Positions 53,109 to 60,109 of a stretch of DNA of 64,000 bases are shown one piece after another. The translations under genes and the position numbers were made by a program. Source of the stretch: Rhodothermales bacterium. Its GTDB lineage: Bacteria > Bacteroidota > Rhodothermia > Rhodothermales > JANQRZ01. Under the pieces are notes generated by a model. That model was given only the letters and a program-made list of their open reading frames with translations, was not told where the DNA came from and searched no databases. Where the stretch lies: contig JBDUXZ010000005.1 in the NCBI GenBank assembly GCA_039944855.1, forward strand, positions 124,001 through 188,000, in the 5' to 3' direction. How positions within the stretch are numbered: the first letter of the stretch is position 1; each line of letters starts with the position of its first letter.

Positions 53109-53879
53109 ATGCCGGTCTTTTCCGCCGACGCGCTCCACGTCTCCCTCGACGGCCGACCCATCCTGCACGAGCTCACCTTCACGGTCGAGCCAGAGACGTG
53201 GACGGCGCTCGTCGGGCCGAACGGGAGCGGGAAGACGACGCTGCTGCGGACGCTCGGCGCGCTCCTCCCCTATTCGGGCACGCTCACGCTCGACGGGCAG
53301 CCGGTCCGCTCGTGGAAGCCGCGCGACCTCGCGCAACGGCTCGCGTTCGTCCGCCAGAGCCCGTCGCTCGCGTTCGACTTCACCGTCGAGGAGTTCGTCC
53401 TCCTCGGCCGGGCCCCGCACCACGGCTGGCTCGAAGGCTTCTCGGCCGGGGACCGCCAGCGCGTCCGCGCCGCCCTCGCCGAACTCGACCTCCTCGGCTT
53501 CGCCGACCGCGCGCTCGACACCCTCTCCGGCGGCGAGCAGCAGCGCGTCCAGCTCGCCCAGGCGATCGCGCAGGAAGCCGGCGTCCTCCTCCTCGACGAG
53601 CCCACGGCCCACCTCGACGTCCACCACCAGTTCGACGGGATGGACCGCGTCGCCGCGCTCACGCCGCGTCGCACCGTCGTCGCCGCCTTCCACGACCTCG
53701 CCTTCGCCGCTCGCTACGCCGACCGTCTCCTCGTGCTCGACGGCGGCCGGATCGTGGCCGACGGCCCACCCGCCGCCGTGCTCACCCCGGACCTCATCCG
53801 CTCCGTCTTCCGTATGAAGGCCGACGTGGTCGCCGCCCCGGACCGCCCGCTCGACATCCGCTACCTAGCGCCTGTGTGA
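53109..53879 (+). CDS. ABC transporter ATP-binding protein (BtuD/FecE type)
   Basis: The product is 256 residues. Walker A is GPNGSGKTT at 36-44. The signature LSGGEQQRVQLAQ starts at about 139. Walker B is VLLLDEPTAHLD. AFVRQSPSLAFDFTVEEFVLLGR is the Q-loop region typical of ATPases for cobalamin, heme and iron-siderophore uptake. The matching permease and binding protein are not in this window; the upstream gene is on the other strand. A cobalamin role is favoured by the adenosyltransferase gene directly downstream. Confidence 0.9.
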   Translation: MPVFSADALHVSLDGRPILHELTFTVEPETWTALVGPNGSGKTTLLRTLGALLPYSGTLTLDGQPVRSWKPRDLAQRLAFVRQSPSLAFDFTVEEFVLLGRAPHHGWLEGFSAGDRQRVRAALAELDLLGFADRALDTLSGGEQQRVQLAQAIAQEAGVLLLDEPTAHLDVHHQFDGMDRVAALTPRRTVVAAFHDLAFAARYADRLLVLDGGRIVADGPPAAVLTPDLIRSVFRMKADVVAAPDRPLDIRYLAPV

Positions 53880-53880
53880 G

Positions 53881-53967
53881 TTTTGAGGTTGAGGTTGGAA
53901 GTTCGAGGTTCTGCGAGGACGATCGAGCGTACCCGACTTCGAACCTCGTACCCCAAACCCCGAACCC
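53881..53967. repeat. GAGGTT-type direct and inverted repeat tract
   Basis: A run of direct TTGAGGTT/GAGGTT words (about 53881-53912) is followed by the inverted word AACCTCG at 53941-53948 and several CCCCGAACCC-like words up to the start codon of the PduO gene. Together they can pair as TTCGAGGTT with AACCTCG. Confidence 0.5.
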
Positions 53968-54558
53968 GTGAAAGTCTATACCCGCACCGGCGACGACGGC
54001 ACAACCGCCCTCTTCGGCGGCGACCGCGTCGCAAAGACGCACCCGCGCATCGCCGCCTACGGCACCGTCGACGAAGCCAATGCTGCGCTCGGCCTCGCCC
54101 GCGCCCTCCTCAGCGACGCCCCCGGCGCCGACCGCGCCGATGCCATCCTCGACCGCATCCAGCAAGAACTGTTCGTGCTCGGCGGCGACCTCGCCTCGCC
54201 CCACGCGACCAAGTATCCGGTCCCCCGCGTCGAAGCCAGTCACGTCGAGCAATTGGAGCGCGACATCGACGCGCTCGAAGAGGACCTGCCCGCGCTGAAG
54301 CACTTCATCCTGCCAGGCGGGTCGCCGGGCGGGGCCGCGCTCCACGTCGCCCGCACCGTCGCCCGCCGCGCCGAACGCCACACCGTCGACCTCGGGAAGA
54401 TGGAGGAGGTGAACGACCACGCGGCACGCTACCTCAACCGGCTGTCGGACTTCCTCTTCGTCCTCTCGCGCTGGGTCAACCACCGCGCGGGCGTGCCCGA
54501 AGCGAAGTGGGTGCCTGTGGACAGGAAGACGCCGAAGCTCGACGGCGAGGACGCTTGA
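53968..54558 (+). CDS. pduO: ATP:cob(I)alamin adenosyltransferase (PduO type)
   Basis: The product is 196 residues from a GTG at 53968. KVYTRTGDDGTTALFGGDRV, the ATP-binding N terminus, and HPRIAAYGTVDEANAALG are diagnostic of PduO. NRLSDFLFVLSRW near the end is the helix that completes the trimer interface. It transfers an adenosyl group from ATP to cob(I)alamin to make coenzyme B12. It lies 88 bases after the BtuD-like ATPase, so salvage of B12 after uptake is plausible. The B12-binding mutase subunit at 25595 would need the product. Confidence 0.95.
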   Translation: MKVYTRTGDDGTTALFGGDRVAKTHPRIAAYGTVDEANAALGLARALLSDAPGADRADAILDRIQQELFVLGGDLASPHATKYPVPRVEASHVEQLERDIDALEEDLPALKHFILPGGSPGGAALHVARTVARRAERHTVDLGKMEEVNDHAARYLNRLSDFLFVLSRWVNHRAGVPEAKWVPVDRKTPKLDGEDA

Positions 54559-54566
54559 GCTAGCCT

Positions 54567-54660
54567 GTCCTTGCGAGGAGCGCAGCGACGCGGCAATCTC
54601 CTTCGGCCAGCTAGTCGTACGGAGATTGCCGCGTCGGCCTGTCGGCCTCCTCGCAATGAC
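54567..54660. repeat. intergenic palindromic repeat, family B, copy 2
   Basis: Outer arms GTCCTTGCGAGGAG / CTCCTCGCAATGAC (one mismatch) and perfect inner 15-bp arms at 54587-54601 and 54621-54635. It fills the gap between two convergent genes, as copy 1 does at 46329. Confidence 0.88.
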
Positions 54661-54662
54661 AG

Positions 54663-57623
54663 TCAGGGCGTTTTCTTCCGGCCGCGCGCCGGTTTCTCCG
54701 GCCCCGCCTCCACCGTCAGCGTCTCCGTCACGGTCTCCTCGCCGAGGGTGAGCGTCACGGTGTAGCTGCCGGGCGTGAGGTAGACGCGGCCGTCGTCGGC
54801 CTCCTCCTGCTCATCGCGGACTTCGTCGGGATCGACGGTCAGGTTGTACGTCGCCGTGTTCAGGCCGCGCTCGGCGTCGTCGAACGTGGCACTGAGGAGG
54901 GTGCCGGTCGAGTCGGTGACGGTGAGGGTGGCCTGGCCGGCGGCGGGCGCGAAGTACGTGATCGCGACCTCGGGCCGGCTCGGCTCGTTCCACGCCCAGC
55001 CCCGGTCGCCCCAGCCCTCGCTGTGGCGGACCGACTCGATCTCGAACAGCTGTAGCCCATCCGCCACAGCCTCCGCCGTCAGCGCGCGGACGTGTTCGAG
55101 ATCGGCGATCCAGATCGACCGGCCGTGCGTGCCGACGACGAGATCGGCGGCGCCCGCGTGAATCACGGCGTCGTGGACGGGCGCGTTCGGGAGCCCGCTC
55201 GCCGCGCCGGAGCCCATCATCGTCATGAACGTGGCGCCGCCGTCGAGGCTCGCGTAGAGCCCGTGATCCGTTCCGACGAAGAGCAGGTCGGCGTTCTCCG
55301 GGTCCTCGACGATCACGTTCACGGGCTCGGCCGGGAGGTCGGTGCCGATCCGCTGCCACGTCGCGCCGAGGTCGTCGGAGCGGTAGACGTAGGCGTCGAA
55401 GTGGTCCCAGCGATAGCCGTTGAGCGCGGCGTAGAGCCGCTCGGTGTCGTGCGCCGACGTGACGACACGGCTGACCCACAAGTCCGGGGGCAGGCCGGCG
55501 GAGACGTTCGTCCAGCGGTGCCCGCCGTCTTCGGTGACGTGCACGAGCCCGTCGTCGCTGCCAACCGCGATCAGCCCGAAGCGTCGGGGCGACTCGGCGA
55601 TGCTCGTGAGCGTGCCGTAGGGCACGTCGCCCGCGATCCCGCCGCGCGTGAGGTCGGCGGAGATCGCCTCCCACGTATCGCCCCGGTCGAGCGAGCGGTG
55701 GAGCTTCTGCGAGCCGAGGTAGAGGATGTCCTGGTTGTGGCGCGAGAGGTGGATCGGCGTCTGCCAGTTGAACCGGAGCGGGCGCTCGCCGAGGTCGTGC
55801 TCGGGCGTGATCCGGGTGCTTTCGTACTCCGCCCCCGGCGCGGGCCGGTCGAGGCGGAAGTAGTTGCCGAACTGGAATCCGGTGTAGACGGTGTTGTTCG
55901 TCCGCGTGTCGATCTCGACCTGCATCCCGTCGCCGCCCATGATCCAGTCGAAGGCGTAGTCGCCCGAGGCGCGCCAGCCGGCATCTGACGGGTCGTGCGT
56001 GTGCGGGCCGGCCCAGACGCCGTTGTCCTGCAGCCCGCCGTAGACGTGGTACGGCTCCTGCGTATCCACGGCGACGGTATAGAACTGCCCGACGGCCGGA
56101 CTGTTGGCCTTGAACCACGAGTCGCCGCCGTCATACGAAATGTTGATCCCGCCATCGTTGCCGTTGACGAGGTGGCCGGGCTTGTTCGGGTTGACGTAGA
56201 GCGCGTGGTGGTCGGCGTGGACGTGGTCGCCGTCCACCGCCTTCCACGTCACGCCGCCATCGGTGGAGACGACGAGCGGGACGCCGAGGAGCCAGAGCCG
56301 GTCGGGGTCGTCGGGCGCGACGCGGATTTCGCCGAAGTAGTAGCCGTAGGAGAAGAACAGGTCGTCGATGTAGTCGTCGTGCGTGCGCGCCCACGTCGCG
56401 CCGCCGTCGTCGGATCGGTAGACCTCGGCCCCGACGACCGGCGTGTCGAAGAGCTGGGCGTTCGCGTCTTCGAGGTAGTCGACGAGCGCGACGGGCTCCA
56501 GCCTCCCGTCCTCCACCATCTCGATGAGCGACTGCGCGGTGTACGAGAGCGGGAAGCCGTTGCGATCGAGGTACTCGTTCAGCTCCTCCTCAGCGAGAGC
56601 GAGGAACGTGGCGCGGCTCATCGTGCGGAGCGCGTCCTTCGTCAGCGTCGGCGCGTCCTCGTCCTCCTCGTCGGGCCGCCGGGCCTGGTTGTCGAGCGAG
56701 GCGAAGAGCACTTGGGGAATGCCCGGATAGACCGTGAGGCCGATCCGCCCGACCGTCTCGCCCGTCGGGAAGCCGCTCGCCGGGGTCGTCACGAGCGTCC
56801 ACGTGTCGCCGCCGTCCGTCGATTTGTAGATGCCCGAGCCCGCGCCGGCCTCGGTGAAGTCCCACGCCCGCCGCGTCCGCTCCCACGCCGAGGCGTAGAG
56901 CACGTCGGGGTCGGCCGGGTCGATGACGAGGTCGACGATGCCGGCGTCGTCGTTCACGAAGAGCGTCTGCGTCCACGTCGCGCCGCCGTCGGTCGTCTTG
57001 TAGAGGCCGCGGTCGGGGCTCGGCGAATAGAGCGGACCGAGCGCGGCAACGTAGGCCGTCTCCGGGTCGTCGGGGTGGATGATGATGCGGCCGGTGTGCT
57101 CGGTGTCGGCGAGGCCGAGGTGCTGCCACGTGGCCCCGCCATCCGTGCTCTTGTAGATGCCGGCCCCGGCATACGAGGAGCGGCTCGAATTATTCTCGCC
57201 GGTCCCGAGCCAGATCGTCTCGCCGTCGCCCTCGGCGTCGCGCCAGTCCACGGCGATGTCGCCGAGCGTCATCACGGCCTGATCGTCGAAGAGCGGCTCG
57301 AAGGAAGCGCCGCCGCTCGTCGTCCGCCACAGCCCGCCCGAGGCGTAGGCGACGTAGAACGTCGTCGGGTCGAAGGGCGAGACGTCGACGTCGGTGACGC
57401 GCCCGCTCATCACCGTCGGGCCAACGCTACGGAAGGGGACGTTGTTGACGAGCGAGCGGTCGCGCAGTGCCCGGCGGGCAGCGAACCCGGCGAGGCGGGC
57501 GTCGGCCGGGGTCGGGGCGACGGCGTTCGGTCGTTCGAGCGCATCCGCAGCTTCGGACGGCTGCGCAGCGGAGGCCGGGGTGAGGAGGGCGAGGCAAAGC
57601 GCGAGCGGGGCGAGGCGGAGCAT
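54663..57623 (-). CDS. secreted sortilin/BNR-repeat beta-propeller protein
   Basis: The product is 986 residues from the ATG at 57623. A signal peptide (LAPLALCLALLTPASAAQ) ends near residue 20. The body has many BNR/Asp-box repeats such as YKSTDGGATW, YKTTDGGATW, YRSDDGGATW and TEDGGHRW, as in the VPS10/sortilin-type propellers commonly labelled glycosyl hydrolase in Bacteroidota. No glycosidase catalytic set is apparent. The last 120 residues form a separate beta domain (TLTVTDSTGTLLSATF). It is probably a periplasmic or extracellular binding or processing protein. It is convergent with the PduO gene. Confidence 0.88.
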   Translation of the reverse strand: MLRLAPLALCLALLTPASAAQPSEAADALERPNAVAPTPADARLAGFAARRALRDRSLVNNVPFRSVGPTVMSGRVTDVDVSPFDPTTFYVAYASGGLWRTTSGGASFEPLFDDQAVMTLGDIAVDWRDAEGDGETIWLGTGENNSSRSSYAGAGIYKSTDGGATWQHLGLADTEHTGRIIIHPDDPETAYVAALGPLYSPSPDRGLYKTTDGGATWTQTLFVNDDAGIVDLVIDPADPDVLYASAWERTRRAWDFTEAGAGSGIYKSTDGGDTWTLVTTPASGFPTGETVGRIGLTVYPGIPQVLFASLDNQARRPDEEDEDAPTLTKDALRTMSRATFLALAEEELNEYLDRNGFPLSYTAQSLIEMVEDGRLEPVALVDYLEDANAQLFDTPVVGAEVYRSDDGGATWARTHDDYIDDLFFSYGYYFGEIRVAPDDPDRLWLLGVPLVVSTDGGVTWKAVDGDHVHADHHALYVNPNKPGHLVNGNDGGINISYDGGDSWFKANSPAVGQFYTVAVDTQEPYHVYGGLQDNGVWAGPHTHDPSDAGWRASGDYAFDWIMGGDGMQVEIDTRTNNTVYTGFQFGNYFRLDRPAPGAEYESTRITPEHDLGERPLRFNWQTPIHLSRHNQDILYLGSQKLHRSLDRGDTWEAISADLTRGGIAGDVPYGTLTSIAESPRRFGLIAVGSDDGLVHVTEDGGHRWTNVSAGLPPDLWVSRVVTSAHDTERLYAALNGYRWDHFDAYVYRSDDLGATWQRIGTDLPAEPVNVIVEDPENADLLFVGTDHGLYASLDGGATFMTMMGSGAASGLPNAPVHDAVIHAGAADLVVGTHGRSIWIADLEHVRALTAEAVADGLQLFEIESVRHSEGWGDRGWAWNEPSRPEVAITYFAPAAGQATLTVTDSTGTLLSATFDDAERGLNTATYNLTVDPDEVRDEQEEADDGRVYLTPGSYTVTLTLGEETVTETLTVEAGPEKPARGRKKTP

Positions 57624-57714
57624 GGGCAGCGGGCGAAGGGGAGGTCGTCTCGTATCTTGGCGGGGCGCCGCCGAATGATAGGCACAACCCCTCTTTCTTG
57701 CCCTTCCCGACCCC

Positions 57715-58131
57715 ATGCTTCTCAAGCGATTCTCCTCCTCCGGCCGCCCCAAAGGATTCTCCCGCTTCGAGGACGAAGCCGAAGACGTCACGCGCGACCC
57801 CGAGCGCGTTCGCGGCGTCGTCCGCGACGCCTTCCACAAGATCTCCGAGCACCGGAAGGACATCGGCCGCATCGGTGCCGACCTCCCCGTACTGCTCCGC
57901 CTCGCGCGGGCGTGGGCCTCGGGCGACTACCGCCGCGTCCCGCTCAAGTCGATCGTCCTCGTCGTCGCGGCCGTGCTCTACTTCCTCAACCCGCTCGACC
58001 TCATCCCCGACTTCCTCCCCGTCATCGGCTACCTCGACGACGCGGCCGTCGTGGGCTACGTGCTGCGGACGCTCCAGCAGGAGCTAGAGATTTTCCGCGC
58101 GTGGGAAGTCGAACGCTTCCTAACTTCGTAG
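57715..58131 (+). CDS. YkvA/DUF1232 family small membrane protein
   Basis: The product is 138 residues. The conserved part is ARAWASGDYRRVPLKSIVLVVAAVLYFLNPLDLIPDFLP, then GYLDDAAVVGYVL, the DUF1232 signature with one or two hydrophobic helices. The first 60 residues are polar and helical. DUF1232 proteins are widespread and uncharacterised. The gene is divergent from the sortilin-like gene, with 91 bases between the two starts. A TATCTT sequence near 57653 could be a -10 element. Confidence 0.85.
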   Translation: MLLKRFSSSGRPKGFSRFEDEAEDVTRDPERVRGVVRDAFHKISEHRKDIGRIGADLPVLLRLARAWASGDYRRVPLKSIVLVVAAVLYFLNPLDLIPDFLPVIGYLDDAAVVGYVLRTLQQELEIFRAWEVERFLTS

Positions 58132-58187
58132 CCGTACGCCCGGAGCCGAAGCCTCTGGGGACCTGCCACGCCGAGCGTCTTACCCCG

Positions 58188-58532
58188 ATGCCCCGCTCCC
58201 TCTCGCGCGCCCGCGCGCTGTGCGTCGCATTTCTCGTGCTCCCGGCCGGCTGCGCCACCGAGCGCACCGTCCTCCCCGCCACCTCGCCCGACCTCCCCGA
58301 CCACTTCGTCGTCGGTGCCTTCGACAGCGCGGAGACGACGGAGCCCGCGCCGGGCAGCGCGTGCCGCAGCCCGCTCGTGGACCCGCGCGACGGGACGCGG
58401 CTGATCCTCTTCGAGTCTACACCGGGCCGCGGCCTCTACGAAGTCCCCGACGGCCGCTACGGCCTCGACGACGACTATCTCTTGCAGGTAGACTGCGGGA
58501 CCGGCCGCGCCCTCGGCATCGTCCGGCGTTGA
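58188..58532 (+). CDS. small lipoprotein of unknown function
   Basis: The product is 114 residues from the ATG at 58188. The signal ends in VLPAGCATE (Cys 22), a clear lipobox. The mature part contains two further Cys (GSACRSPLVD and LQVDCGTG) that could form a disulphide. DGTRLILFESTPGRGLYEVPDGRYGL suggests a small beta domain. No family is recognised. It is 56 bases after the DUF1232 gene on the same strand and converges with nth, whose stop is 16 bases away. Confidence 0.65.
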   Translation: MPRSLSRARALCVAFLVLPAGCATERTVLPATSPDLPDHFVVGAFDSAETTEPAPGSACRSPLVDPRDGTRLILFESTPGRGLYEVPDGRYGLDDDYLLQVDCGTGRALGIVRR

Positions 58533-58548
58533 GTTCACGATACTGAGG

Positions 58549-59253
58549 TCACGACGCCGTCCGCGCCTGCCCCGTCGGGCAGAGGTCGAGGACGGGGCAG
58601 CGCGGGCACGCGGGGTTCTTCCAGAAGCAGCACCGCTGCCCGTGGAGCATGAACACTTCGTGGTGGTCGTACACCGTGCGGGCGTCCCACTCGGCGGGCA
58701 TGAGCGCCGCGAGGGCGTCGTGCGCCGGGCCGACGGGCATGGATTCCGGGATGAGCCCGAGCCGCTGCGCGACGCGGTGATGATGGCTGTCCACCGGCAG
58801 CGCCGGGCGGCGCAATTCGCTGAAGAGGAGTGTCGCCGCGCTCGTTTTCGGTCCGACGCCCTTCAGCCGTTCGAGCCACGCCCGCGCCTCGGACACGGGG
58901 AGGTCAGCGAGGAAACCCAGCGAGAGCTCGCCGCACTCGTCGGTGATGGCGCGGAGGACGGATTGGACGCGTGGCGCTTTCTGCTCGGGCCACGTGCACG
59001 CCGACACGGCCGCTTCGACCTCGGCGGTGGGCGCGTCGCGGACGGCCTCCCACGTCGGGAAGCGCTCGCGGAGGCAGGCGTAGGCGCGACCGGAATCGCG
59101 GTTTTTAGTGCGGTGCGAGAGGAGTGCGGAGACGAGTTCGCTGAGCGGGTCCTTGTCCGAGAAGAACGGGACCGGGCATTCATAGGCCGCGCACAGCCGG
59201 TCGTGGACGGCGAGCGCCTTCGCGCGGAGCGCGGGATCGGGAGAGGATGACAT
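58549..59253 (-). CDS. nth: endonuclease III-like DNA glycosylase/AP lyase
   Basis: The product is 234 residues. The helix-hairpin-helix is LKGVGPKTSAATLLF, with the catalytic Lys in GVGPKT. The catalytic Asp is in PVDSHHHRVAQRLGL. The C-terminal [4Fe-4S] loop has C-x6-C-x2-C-x5-C (CFWKNPACPRCPVLDLC). All three features support an active enzyme that removes oxidised pyrimidines and nicks the abasic site. VSALLSHRTKNRD at the start differs from the usual LSAQATD (Q replaced by H), typical of a distinct Nth subgroup. Confidence 0.93.
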   Translation of the reverse strand: MSSSPDPALRAKALAVHDRLCAAYECPVPFFSDKDPLSELVSALLSHRTKNRDSGRAYACLRERFPTWEAVRDAPTAEVEAAVSACTWPEQKAPRVQSVLRAITDECGELSLGFLADLPVSEARAWLERLKGVGPKTSAATLLFSELRRPALPVDSHHHRVAQRLGLIPESMPVGPAHDALAALMPAEWDARTVYDHHEVFMLHGQRCCFWKNPACPRCPVLDLCPTGQARTAS

Positions 59254-59363
59254 GGTTGATCACACGCTCGCGCTCCGAGCGGGTTGCCCATCCGCCGGGT
59301 GAGCCCGCTTCCGTAGTTTCGTTTCTCAGCCCGAGTTGTGCGGAATAGCACCGCCCCACTTCT

Positions 59364-59452
59364 CCTGTCATCCTGAGCGACGCGAAGGATCTCCCTCGCC
59401 ACGAAACGCCTCGCAGGACAGATCCTTCCCTGCGTTCAGGATGACAACAGGA
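59364..59452. repeat. intergenic palindromic repeat, family A, copy 2
   Basis: Outer arms TGTCATCCTGAGCG (59367-59380) / CGTTCAGGATGACA (59433-59446), 13 of 14 paired, with perfect inner arms GAAGGATCT (59384-59392) / AGATCCTTC (59420-59428). It lies between two divergent genes, as copy 1 does. Confidence 0.88.
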
Positions 59453-59482
59453 TAGGGCGCACCTCGGGTTTCTTGCTCGCCC

Positions 59483-59974
59483 ATGACGTACTCGCCGATG
59501 ACCGTCCGTCCGATCTCCCCCGCCGAAACACGCCCGCTGCGCAGCGAAATCCTCCGCCCCGGCCAGCCCCCCGACTCCCTCGTCTACCCCGGCGACGACG
59601 CGCCCAGCAGCTTCCACGCCGGCGCCTTCGTGGACGGCGAGATCGTCGGGATCGCCACCGTCTACCCCGAGCCGATGCCGCCCGAATCGGCCGCGTTGCT
59701 TTCCGACGTGGACTTCGATCCGGGCAACGCCTTCCGTCTGCGCGGCATGGCGACGCGCGCGACGCTGCAAGGGTCGGGCCTCGGGCGCGCCGTGCTCACG
59801 CGGTGCATCGAACACGTCCGCGGCGCCGGGGCCGAGGTGCTGTGGTGCAACGCCCGCCTCGGCGCGCTGGGCTTCTACGAACGCCTCGGCTTCGCAGCGG
59901 TCGGCGACGAGTTCGACATCGCGGGCATCGGGCCGCACTTCGTCATGTGGAAAGACGTGCGCCGCGCCGGCTAA
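59483..59974 (+). CDS. GNAT family N-acetyltransferase
   Basis: The product is 163 residues. Motif A is FRLRGMATRATLQGSGLGRAVLTRCIEHV, with the acetyl-CoA-binding QGSGLG. GAEVLWCNARLGALGFYERLGF is motif B, where the Tyr is often the general acid. It transfers an acetyl group to an amine; the acceptor cannot be read. The gene is divergent from nth across the family A repeat. Its start could also be a few codons later (an ATG at 59498). Confidence 0.87.
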   Translation: MTYSPMTVRPISPAETRPLRSEILRPGQPPDSLVYPGDDAPSSFHAGAFVDGEIVGIATVYPEPMPPESAALLSDVDFDPGNAFRLRGMATRATLQGSGLGRAVLTRCIEHVRGAGAEVLWCNARLGALGFYERLGFAAVGDEFDIAGIGPHFVMWKDVRRAG

Positions 59975-60021
59975 CCGGAAGGTGACGCTCCGCAGCATTC
60001 CGCTCCGTACGTGCCATCCGA

Positions 60022-60051
60022 TTGACAATCCGGCAAGCCTGCTGTTATCCT
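60022..60051 (+). promoter_or_regulatory. sigma70-like promoter of the HMG-CoA reductase gene
   Basis: A consensus TTGACA at 60022-60027 and TATCCT at 60046-60051 are 18 bases apart. The -10 lies 58 bases before the ATG. Confidence 0.6.
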
Positions 60052-60109
60052 GCTTCCCCCCGTGCGGTTACCCCGTGCTCGTCCTCCTCCCCCGCCTGAC
60101 CTCGTCGCC

